Assembly (NCBI RefSeq): GCF_900497805.2
Contig: NW_020947390.1
Span: 4,342,220-4,406,219 of the forward strand
DNA: 64,000 nucleotides
From: Vombatus ursinus
Lineage: Eukaryota; Chordata; Mammalia; Diprotodontia; Vombatidae
Reading direction: 5' to 3'
Position numbers and translations under genes: made by a program. Positions 55,600-64,000 of the stretch are shown one piece after another. The notes beneath the pieces are model-generated. The model made no database searches and had not been told where the DNA came from. It saw nothing but the letters and a program-made list of their open reading frames with translations. Each line of letters begins with the position of its first letter. The first letter of the stretch is position 1.

Positions 55600-56615
55600 T
55601 CAGTTTGCCCACACAATTGTAAGGGAAAACCTTTAAAAGAACTGAGTTTTCCCCAAAACAATGAAATGCATAGTTATGAAATTTACAATGGTTATATCAC
55701 ACCCTTTTATTTAATATCTTGCTGTTTCTTTTAGGAAAAAGAAAAATATAGCTAACTGGAAACCTGTTTCCTTTCTTAATGATGAGTATAGTATATAATG
55801 AAAACAAAGAAAAAATGATAAGTTAAAAATCTAGGTATGGTAGATTATTTAAGATTTTTTAATATTAGTTTTCTTCGCTCAATGAGGTTATTTATTGTCT
55901 TGTTCCTACTTGACAAACATACATCATCTAGGGTGACAAACTCCCAGATCATGCAATATTTGAGTTGGAGTGACCCTCTTCCCCTCATTTTATTGGGAAA
56001 GGCGCAGTTGATCTTTGGAACATTAAATATCAGGTCGTACGACATAGTTGGAAGGATGGTAATGCACTACCCTCACGGAGATTTTAAAGAAGCTCAATAT
56101 TTGAGTTTTTCATCATATATTTGCTTTTATCATTTTCCTTTATTTCATTTTCAAAGATGTCTACAATGAGATTAAAAGAATATAAAGCGTTTCATTTTCA
56201 TTTCTTTATAAGTCAATTTTGAATTCTCTTGGTTTATTTACCACATTATAATCTATCTAATGAGTTCCACAATAACCTGGTAGCCTTATTTCTCTTCTCC
56301 TGCCTACCATGATCCCATTGCTGGCATCCTAGGGCCATTTAACCTAGAGAAGAGATGGCAAAGGGCACCTGATCATCATTTTGAATGACTCAACATAGAA
56401 GAGAGTTTACATTTATTCTTCTTGGACCCATTTGGAAGAATTAGGACCAATAGGTAGAAAATATATAAAGACAAATTTCAGACTAGTGTAAGAAAAGCTT
56501 GCTAATTTAACTATTAACTAAAGAGCCATCCAAAAATGGAATAAACTACTATGGAATCATATAGATTTAGAGTACAAAAATAATTCCCCAACAGATGACA
56601 TCAAACAAAGTGAAC
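55600..56615. other. Unrecognised intergenic sequence
   Basis: A 110-codon frame (55837-56169) and its antisense 66-codon frame have no recognisable domain. A fragment of RTE-like reverse transcriptase text (TTTGGAACATTAAATATCAG, near 56015) is possible but too short to call. Confidence 0.35.
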
Positions 56616-57471
56616 AGGCAGTTCTCTTTTTTTTAATTTTAATTTATTTTTTTTTATTTTTAGTTTTCAACATTTACTTCCACAAGATCTTGAGTTCCAA
56701 ATTTTCACCCCATCTCTCCCCTCCCCCCACCCCAAGATGGCATGCATTCTGAATACTCTTTCCCCAGTCTGCTTTCCCTGCTGTCTCTCCCCCCCTTCCC
56801 CTTCTATTTTCCTGTAGGGCAGGATAGATTTCTCTACCCCATTTCCTGTATTCCTTATTTCTCAGTTGCATGTGAAAACATTTTTTTTTAAACATGTGTT
56901 TTTTTTAAACTTTGGGTTTCAAATTTTCTCCCTTCCTCCCTCCCCACCCACCCTCATTGAAAAGGAAAGCAACTCAATATAGGCTATACTTGTGCAGTTA
57001 TGCAAAACACTTCCATAGTAGACATGCTGTGAAAAACTAACTCTATTTCCCTTAATCCTATGCCGCCCCGCCATTTATTCTATTCTTTTTTTTGACCCTG
57101 TCCCTCCTCAGAAGTATTTGCTTCTGATTACCCCTTTTCCCAATCTGCCCTTCTCTCTATCATCCCCCTACTTTCTTGTCCCCTTCACCTTCTATTTTCC
57201 TGTAGGGTAAGAGAGATTTCCATACCCAATTGAGTGTGTATGTTATACCCTCCTTAAGTCAAATCCTATGAGAATAAGATTCGCTCATTTCCTCTCACCA
57301 TCCTCCAGTTTCCCTCCACTGTAAGAGCCTTTTCTTTTCTGTTTTTTTTTGTGAGATAATTTACCTCGTTCTACCTTTCCCTTTCTCCTTCTCCTAGTAT
57401 AATCTTCTCTCACCCCTTAATTTTATTCTCCAGATATGACCCCTTCATCTTCAACTCACCCTGTGCCCTCT

Positions 57472-57491
57472 ATCTATCTATCTATCTATCC

Positions 57492-57556
<65 letters not shown>

Positions 57557-57583
57557 CCCATCTATCTATCTATCTATCTACCC

Positions 57584-57612
<29 letters not shown>
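57472..57612. repeat. (TCTA)n microsatellite in the HAL1-like 3' UTR
   Basis: About 35 tetranucleotide units with a few CCCA/CCA variants. The 116-codon frame rich in IYLS is a translation of it. Confidence 0.97.
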
Positions 57613-57614
<2 letters not shown>

Positions 57615-57758
57615 CATACATACATATAATTTTTTTCCCTCCAACTACCCTAATACTGACAAAGGTCTCATGAGTTACAAATATCATCTTTCCATGCAGG
57701 AATGTAAAGAGTTCAACCTTAATAAGTCTCTTATGATTTCTCTTTCCTGTTTACCTCT

Positions 57759-58840
57759 TTATGCTTCTCTTGAGTCTTGTATCTGAAAGTTAAATTTTCT
57801 ATTCAGCTCTGGTCTTTTCATCAAGAATGCTTGAAAGTCCTCTATTTCACTGAATGACCATTTCTTCCCCTGAAGAACTATACTGTTTTGCTGGGTAGGT
57901 GATTCTTGGTTGTAATCCTATCTCCTTTGCCCTCCGGAATATTATATTCCATGCCCTGTGGTCCCTTAATGTAGAAGAAGCTAAATCTTGTGTTATCCTG
58001 ATTGTGTTTCCACAACATTTGAATTGTTTCTTTCTGGCTGCTTGTAATAATTTCTCCTTGACCTGGAAACTCTGGAATTTGGCTACAATATTCCTAGGAG
58101 TTTTCCTTTGGGGATCTCTTTCAGGAGGAGATCGGTGGATTCTTTCAATTTCTATTTTGCCCTCTAGTTCTAAAATATCAGGGCAGTTTTCCTTGATAAT
58201 TTCTTGAAAGATGATGTCTAGGCTCTTTTTTTGATCATGGCTTTCAGATAGTCCAATAATTTTTAAATTCTCTCTCCTGGATCTATTTTCCAGGTCAGTT
58301 GTTTTTCCAATGAGATATTTCACATTGTTTTCTAATTTTTCATTCTTTTGGATTTGTTTTATAGTATCTTGATTTCTCATAAAGTCACTAACTTCAAGCT
58401 GCTTTATTCTAATTTTTAAGGAAGTATTTTCTTCAGTAATCTTTTGGACTTCCTTTTCCATTTGTCCAATTTTGCTCTTTAGGGCATTCTTTTCTTCATT
58501 GACTTTTTGGACCTCTTTTGCCATTTGGGTTAGGCTATTTTTTAAGGTGTTATTTTCTTCAGTATTTTTGGGGGGTCTTCTTTAGCAAGCTGTTGACTTG
58601 TTTTTCATGATTTTCTTTCTTCACTCTCATTTCTCTTCCCAGTTTTTCCTCTACTTCTCTTACTTGCTTCTCAAAATCCCTTTTGAGCTCTTCCAAGGCC
58701 TGGGACTGATTCATATTTTTCTTGGAAGTTTTGGATGTAGGAGTTTTGACTTTGTTGTCTTCTTCTGGTTGTATGTTTTGATCTTCTTTGTCACCAAAGT
58801 AAGATAATATAGTCTGACTCTTTTTGCGCTGCTTGCTCAT
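57759..58840 (-). pseudogene. LINE ORF1 protein gene of the HAL1-like element, frameshifted
   Basis: ORF1p is the RNA-binding, trimer-forming chaperone of L1-type elements. The start MSKQRKKSQTILSYFGDK is clear. A coiled coil follows (heptads in VNEEKNALKSKIGQMEKEVQ and neighbours), then the RRM region with DLENRSRRENLKIIGLSE, then the C-terminal domain with RITYPAKQ. About 360 codons in all, with two apparent frameshifts: one in a C6/A5 run near 58565 and one near 57870, after which the C-terminal tail (FSEIEDFQAFLMKRPELNRK) lies in another frame and ends at TAA 57761-57759. No other stops are seen, so the copy is moderately young. Confidence 0.85.
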
Positions 58841-59678
58841 GATCCCAACCAATTACTTGAGTTTTAAACTCTTTGTTAAGGTTAAGAGTCTATTTCCAAT
58901 GTGGAGAATGTACTATCCCAAGCTTTGGGGGTTTGTACAGCTGTTTTCAGAGATACTTCTAGGGACCTGAAAATTTTCAGTTCTTCTAAGATGGTATGAT
59001 AAGGGGCGAGGTGTTTCCTCTCCACCGCCACAACAAGCTCCACTACGCCAGCACTTCTCCTCGCCCCAGGCCCGCCCCTCAGAACTGTGACCCAGATCCA
59101 AGCACAGGCAAAGCAAGAGATTCCTGCCTTAGCCCTGGCAAAGAGATCCTTGCAATCCCCCTCTGATCAGCCACTTGATTCCCCCTCAGTCTGTGGGCTA
59201 GAAGCTCAAAAGTCAGCCACTGCCCTCAGGGTGGCTGAGATCTAGCTTCTTCTCTCACCACAGTAACAGACTTTTCCCATTGACCTTCTAAGTTGTCTTT
59301 GGCATTTGTGGGTTGAGAAGTCTGGAAACCACCACAGCTGCCCGCGATTCAGTCCTCTGAGGCCTGCTCCAGGGTTGCTGGGGCCTGCACGCCCATGCTG
59401 AACTGTGCTCCTCTCCCAGCCTGGCGTGATATACCTTTCTGATCACCCATCCAAGTTGTCTTGGGCTGGAAATTAGTTTTGCTCTGTTATTTTTTGTGGG
59501 TTCTGCTGCTTTAGAATTTGTTTAGAGCCATTTTGTGTAGGTATTTGGAGGAGTCTGGGGGAGAGCTCTAGCAAATCACTGCTTTCCCTCCGCCGTCTTG
59601 GCTCCCAAATAGGCCGTTTTCACATGAAGAAATTTGGGCTCTGAACAACCACGTTTTAAAAAACAAAAGCTTCGAATT

Positions 59679-59922
59679 TTGTGGTTCAGTCATTTTTTAC
59701 TCATGTCTGACTCTTCATGACTCTATTTGGGGTTTTCCTGAAAAATTACTGGAGTGGTTTGCCATTTCCTTCTTCAGATCATTTTACAGATGAGAAACTG
59801 AGACAAACAGAGTTAAGTGACTTGCTCAGAGTCACCCAGCTAGTAAATGTTTAAGGCCAGATTTGAACTCAGGATCTGAACTTCAGGCCCAGCTCTCTAT
59901 CCACTGTGCCACCTAGCTGCTT
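59679..59922 (-). mobile_element. Full-length tRNA-derived marsupial SINE, reverse
   Basis: GTGGTTCAGTCATTTTTTAC, TTTGGGGTTTTCCTGAAAAA and AGATTTGAACTCAGG, with the head at CACTGTGCCACCTAGCTGCT. It is only about 70 bp beyond the HAL1-like element. Confidence 0.87.
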
Positions 59923-59924
59923 CA

Positions 59925-60385
59925 AATAATGATAAAAGAAAAGCAAATTAAAAGAACTCTGAGGTTCTACTTCTTAACAATCAGATTGGTAAAAATGACA
60001 AAAAATGAAAATAGCAAATGTGAGGGCAGACACACTAAAGAATTTTTGATGAAACTGTGGATTGGTTCAACTATTCTGGAAAACAATTTGGAACTAAACC
60101 AGAAGAATATTTATAGTGACACTTTTTGTCATAGCAAGAACTAGAAGTAAAACAAGTACTAATCAGTTGGAGGATAGTCGAACAGATTGTGGTCTATGAA
60201 TGTAATGGAATTTTATTGTGCCATAGGAAATGATGAACGTGACAGATTCAGAAAAATATGAGAAAACTTGTATGAACTGATGCAGAATGAAATGCTTTCA
60301 ATTTATTCAATGACTACTATAATATTGCGAGTAGAAACAAATTTGAAAGACCTCAGAACTCTGATCAAAGTAGTAACAACTCAGG
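59925..60385 (+). mobile_element. L1 3' region, sense
   Basis: AGCAAATTAAAAGAACTCTG, TGGTTCAACTATTCTGGAAA, GAACAGATTGTGGTCTATGA and ACTGATGCAGAATGAAATGC follow the same order as at 22300-23225. Confidence 0.7.
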
Positions 60386-60679
60386 ACTTAAAAAGACCGA
60401 AGATAATCTGGCTGTTGGCAGAGAAGTGATGGACAAGAGGGATAGAATAAGATATTCATTGTTAGACGTTGGCAATTATGAAGGCTTGTATCAGGATGGA
60501 GGCTGTGTGGGTAGAGAGAAGGTGAGATATATGAGAGATGCTGCAAATGTGGACATGACAAGACTTGGCAAAAGATAGGATATATGAAGTGAGAATGAGG
60601 AGTAGAGAATGACATAGAAGTTCCCAGGTTGCAAACCTGTATATCTTGAAATGTTTATTGATACATGTTAAGTTCACAG

Positions 60680-60945
60680 GGTGCTGCAATGGATACAGCA
60701 CCTGGACATGAGTTAGGAGGACCTGAGTTCAAATTTGGCCTCAGAAGCTTACTTTTGACCCTAGGCAAATCACTTAAGCTCTGTTTGCTTCTTTTCTCAT
60801 CTGTAAAATGTGGCTAATAATAGTACCTACCCCCCTGGGTTATTATGAGGATTATATGAGATAATAATTTTAAAGTGTTTAGCCCAGTACCTGGCACACA
60901 GTAAGGGCTATATACATGTTAGCTATTATTATTACTTTAAAGATC
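60680..60945 (+). mobile_element. MIR, sense
   Basis: GAGTTCAAATTTGGCCTCAG (B box), CTAGGCAAATCACTTAAGCT, CTCATCTGTAAAATGTGGCT and a TAGCTATTATTATTAC end. Confidence 0.85.
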
Positions 60946-60949
60946 TCAG

Positions 60950-61795
60950 GCTAACATCAGCAAGACCTAGTAAGACTGCTGTTTCTGCCAAGCTGATGGC
61001 AACCCCAATCCACTCAGGTTTTTCTTCCTCTTGTTTTTACTTTATGGATCTAGGTTACAATTTGAGTTCATGTACATTCTGAAGGATTATGAAAGTATCA
61101 ACCCCACTTTCTCTCTTGACTCTGGCCCCCATCCCCAGCTTATATTGAGAAAAATCTGTCCCTTTAAGGATTTTGGCCATTCCCCAATATCAGTCCCCAT
61201 ATTAATAAACTTGTCCACAAAATAACCATGGTTTCCTTGTAGTATAAATTAGCAAACACACACACACACACACACACATACACACATGAGTTTTTAAAAG
61301 AATAGGTTCCCAATTGTGGGCTTCAGTGTCACCACAGCAGAGCCTAGAGGGTGATAGGAGATTTCTTTCCTTGTGTGTCCCCACCTCCTCTATCCTTGTG
61401 CTTCCAGAAGGAAAAATAGGAAGGAAGTATTTGGATAGACGGTGAGGAGAGACCCCCATAGACTAAGTTCCCAATAAGAGCCATGGTGCTTGGCACATAG
61501 TAATGTTTCTGTATCCCATTCCTTTTGATACATAGATAAATGAATCAACCAGGTGATTTGGGAGGACAGGCACTAGGAGATGGAGGGATTAGGAAAGAGC
61601 TGGTGTCAAAGGTGGCATTTGAGTTAACCTTTGAAGGAAACAAGATTCTGGAAAACCTAAAAAGGTTACATGACTCACTCAACATCGTATAAATGACAGA
61701 GCTAGGATGTGAACCAAGGTCCCTTGACTGCAGATTCAGTGTACTTTGCCTTGGACAACAACTCTGCCTCTCAAGAAAGAATGCAGAAGTCAGAG
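60950..61795. other. Unrecognised intergenic sequence with a (CA)n tract
   Basis: (CA)n at 61256-61285. I see no exon or clear repeat family apart from a reverse MIR-like shadow near 61660-61760. Confidence 0.4.
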
Positions 61796-61919
61796 AATCA
61801 TAGATTTAGAAGTGGAAGGAATCTTAAGGTTCATCTTGTCCAACCACCTCATTTTTCAGAGACGTAAAGAACATGCCCAAGATTGCACAGTTTTAAGCAA
61901 CAGAACCAGGATACTTTGC

Positions 61920-62400
61920 TGAAAATCAGATTAATTTTCTTTTTTCATTTCATGCTTTCATTTTTATTAATACATTTTGTTTTTACGTTACAAACATTTA
62001 CAATTTCATTAAAGTTCTGTTGTAAATATGTAAAACAGCTAAGTAAGACTAATAAGACAATGACTTCATCTGGAAGTTCAAGTAACATTTCAAATTTGTA
62101 GTAATCCTTGCCTCTCAATTAAAAAAAATTATATAAATCTATTTCCTTTCCCTCCCACCCTAACTCACTGAGGAAGAAAAAGAAAAGTAAAATTTTTATG
62201 TCAACACAGTTATAGATATAATGTGTGTATATATATATACATATACATATATGTATATACAATCTATATTTTTATCTATACTGACATATTTCTAGTTTTG
62301 TATTTATCTATTTATCAAATTCTATACCCCAAATCCATCAACTGTCTATAATAGATATCATAGTTCATCATTATGACTAGTTACTATATTGATCATAATT
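61920..62400 (-). mobile_element. L1 3'-UTR-like fragment, reverse, with TA microsatellite
   Basis: An AT-rich block with CTTTCCCTCCCACCCTAACT and ACTGAGGAAGAAAAAGAAAA resembles 45230-45420. The TATATA tract is at 62224-62262. Confidence 0.45.
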
Positions 62401-62404
62401 TTTT

Positions 62405-63270
62405 TGTTGTTGTTGTTTGTCTTTTGTTTTCTAAGAGGACCAATGGCATCACAGGTGAGATCTTGACTTGTTGGTGAATTGCATTTAAGTGAGATGGAGC
62501 TGCACAAAATTGTGAGCCTCAATCTCTTTTCCAGAGTCATCAAAATCCAGTGGCAGGACAAAAGTCAAGACAACTGGCAATGTTCTGGGATGCAATGTAT
62601 GACCTTGGCTTCTCTGATGTTTGACCAAGCTCTAAGCACTCCACAGTGTGTGCTTTAGCCACCCTTATGGCCATTGGAACAAATTGTTTTCATCTGCCCA
62701 TTCTGCTGGGAGAAGTCTTTACATGCTTGGGGTAGACATCTCCCTAACTCACTGACAGGTTTAAAGCCTGTTGGTTGCCCTCAACCGGGTTTAGCCCATC
62801 TGCTAAGATAGTTTGCTGAGGTGTGTGACTACTGCACATACTACAGCTTCTTGGAGTCGCAGGTGAGAGTTGGGTGAAAGGTAGACACCAAAGGTAGATG
62901 AGTAGCTTTGAAAAGGTCTTGGCAAGCCCTCACACCAGAGATCATAATGAATCATAGTGGAGTGGAAGTGATCCTCACTTCTAGAAGAAAAAGCCAATGG
63001 AACATAAGCTCTGGCAAGTTCTAGCACCAGGAAACAACTTTGAGCATAAGTGCAATGATGGTCTGAGTCCTTGCTAGACAAGGACCAGCCTAGCCAAGTT
63101 CGGGGAGCCCCATTACCAGCATGTTGACCACCAGGTGATGATTTTTTTCAGCCACAGAAACTCTGGATGACCATCTAATGAGTTGCAGAGGGGTTAATTT
63201 CTCCATGGATATAGAGCATATTCTCACTGACAAAATCACACATCTTTGAAGTGCTGAGATATATCAGCTC
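62405..63270. repeat. Repeat family B, long copy (RTE-related?)
   Basis: It begins TTTGTTGTTGTTGTTTGTC then CTAAGAGGACCAATGGCATC, which resembles marsupial RTE-derived SINEs. It continues through GAGTTGGGTGAAAGGTAGAC, AGTCCTTGCTAGACAAGGAC and TTTTTTTCAGCCACAGAAAC. At about 860 bp it is the fullest of three copies here. I do not know the family for certain. Confidence 0.5.
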
Positions 63271-63304
63271 AGTGAGCCAACACTGTGATACACAGTAAAG
63301 AAAG

Positions 63305-63345
63305 ATAATGAATGAATGAATGAAGGAATGAATGAATGAATGGAA
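63305..63345. repeat. (GAAT)n microsatellite
   Basis: Nine or ten GAAT units with one GAAG variant, just before a MIR/L2-like tail (TGCTATGTGCCAGGCATG). Confidence 0.95.
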
Positions 63346-63589
63346 AAAAATGTTTGTTAAGTGTTTGCTATGTGCCAGGCATGTTGCTAAATGCTAATGT
63401 GATCTTAGGTTGCATAGGATAGATGATCCTTTCCAACTATTAAATTCTGTGATTTTGGGAAGCATTAGAATCCAAACCAATGTCCTACCAGATCACAGAT
63501 GGGGGAACACAGGTAAAGGTCAGCATGAAAATTTGACCAGATACATCCTTAGAACAAAGATTATAATATATTCTTGTATTTTTTACTAG

Positions 63590-64000
63590 GTTGTTACGTT
63601 ATCCCTGATCAGCAAATGTTCCCAGAATGCCTAGCCAATCACCTTGATCCAAGAGCATTTTAAAGGAAGCAATGGAATTGATGTTGTTCTAGTCTAAATT
63701 CCTGGATAAAGGAACAGACAAGAATGTACTAAGAATTCATGTGAAAAAGATCTAGAGGTTTTAGTGGACTCCAAGCTCAGTATGAGTCAACAGCATGACA
63801 CAGTAGCCAAAACAGCTAATGAAATATTAGATTGCATGGAGTCTATTAGTAGTAGGGAGGTGATAGTCTTTCTCTATTCTCTATGTTCTGTTTTGGGAAT
63901 CACATTTAGGTAAGACATTAATAATCTGGAGAGTAGCCAAAGGAATATGATCAAGGATGTAGAAGTGCTTAAGATCATGCTTATTTGAAGGCACTGGGAT
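63590..64000 (+). mobile_element. L3/CR1 LINE, sense, running off the window
   Basis: GAAAAAGATCTAGAGGTTTT, ACTCCAAGCTCAGTATGAGT, TCTATGTTCTGTTTTGGGAA and TGGAGAGTAGCCAAAGGAAT occur in the order of a CR1 3' coding region. No open frame. Confidence 0.7.

Larger units (their letters stand above)
56627..59610 (-). mobile_element. HAL1-like half-LINE, near full length (ORF1, no ORF2)
   Basis: On the minus strand it starts at 59610 with GGGAGCCAAGACGGCGG, a typical L1 5' end. It has a relatively GC-rich 5' UTR of about 770 bp, an ORF1 (about 58840-57759), a purine-rich 3' UTR with a (TCTA)n expansion, and an A-rich tail at 56640-56627. AGGCAGTTCTC (56616-56626) and AGGCCGTTTTC (59611-59621) look like its target duplication with two changes. 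There is no endonuclease/reverse-transcriptase ORF2 between ORF1 and the tail, the plan of HAL1 elements. An L1 that lost ORF2 by internal deletion is the alternative. Confidence 0.8.

Noticed and set aside
57436-57786. 116-codon frame rich in Ile-Tyr-Leu-Ser
   Set aside because: It reads the (TCTA)n microsatellite inside the HAL1-like 3' UTR.
21050-64000. Possible exons of MMP27 upstream of MMP20
   Set aside because: MMP27 is the expected neighbour in the mammalian cluster, but no zinc motif, cysteine switch or hemopexin exon was found on either strand, so it probably lies further right.

Overview
The window is mammalian, very probably marsupial, nuclear DNA. Two things point there. The six coding exons on the minus strand match mammalian MMP20 (enamelysin) residue for residue in numbering, with many substitutions against human. 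The repeats are marsupial in character: tRNA-derived CORE-SINEs of the MAR1/WSINE kind, MIR, L2, L3/CR1, marsupial-type L1 3' ends and a HAL1-like half-LINE. I cannot tell an Australian marsupial from an opossum by eye. All family names come from recognition, not from a database search.

Layout. Positions 1-20,883 (minus strand) hold the 5' two thirds of MMP20, exons 1-6, coding residues 1-318: signal peptide, propeptide with cysteine switch, the whole zinc catalytic domain, the hinge and the start of the hemopexin domain. The remaining hemopexin exons must lie to the left of position 1. All splice sites are canonical, phases agree between exons and no stop is seen. A TATA box and an AP-1-like site lie just upstream (20,964-21,011). 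Introns contain L1, L2, L3/CR1, MIR and nested SINEs, plus a palindromic hAT MITE with its target duplication.

Positions 21,050-64,000 look intergenic. I found no second multi-exon gene; MMP27, expected upstream in the mammalian MMP cluster, is not seen. The region is a mosaic of old repeats with five items that stand out: (1) a 115-bp-arm inverted repeat at 34,108-34,598 with about 96% identical arms; (2) an intronless S100A6-like retrocopy at 46,985-47,490 with an open reading frame, polyadenylation signal, A-tail and exact target duplication; (3) a 275-bp copy of the 3' half of that retrocopy plus its flank, 1,185 bp away and differing at one base; (4) a nearly complete HAL1-like element at 56,627-59,610 with an ORF1 but no ORF2; (5) a candidate old solo LTR at about 49,703-50,402.

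Simple repeats are abundant. Two runs of exactly ten N (30,169 and 53,068) lie at or close to simple repeats and are probably assembly gaps of arbitrary size.

I found no convincing undescribed system. The best leads are the long inverted repeat and the retrocopy with its recent partial duplication.
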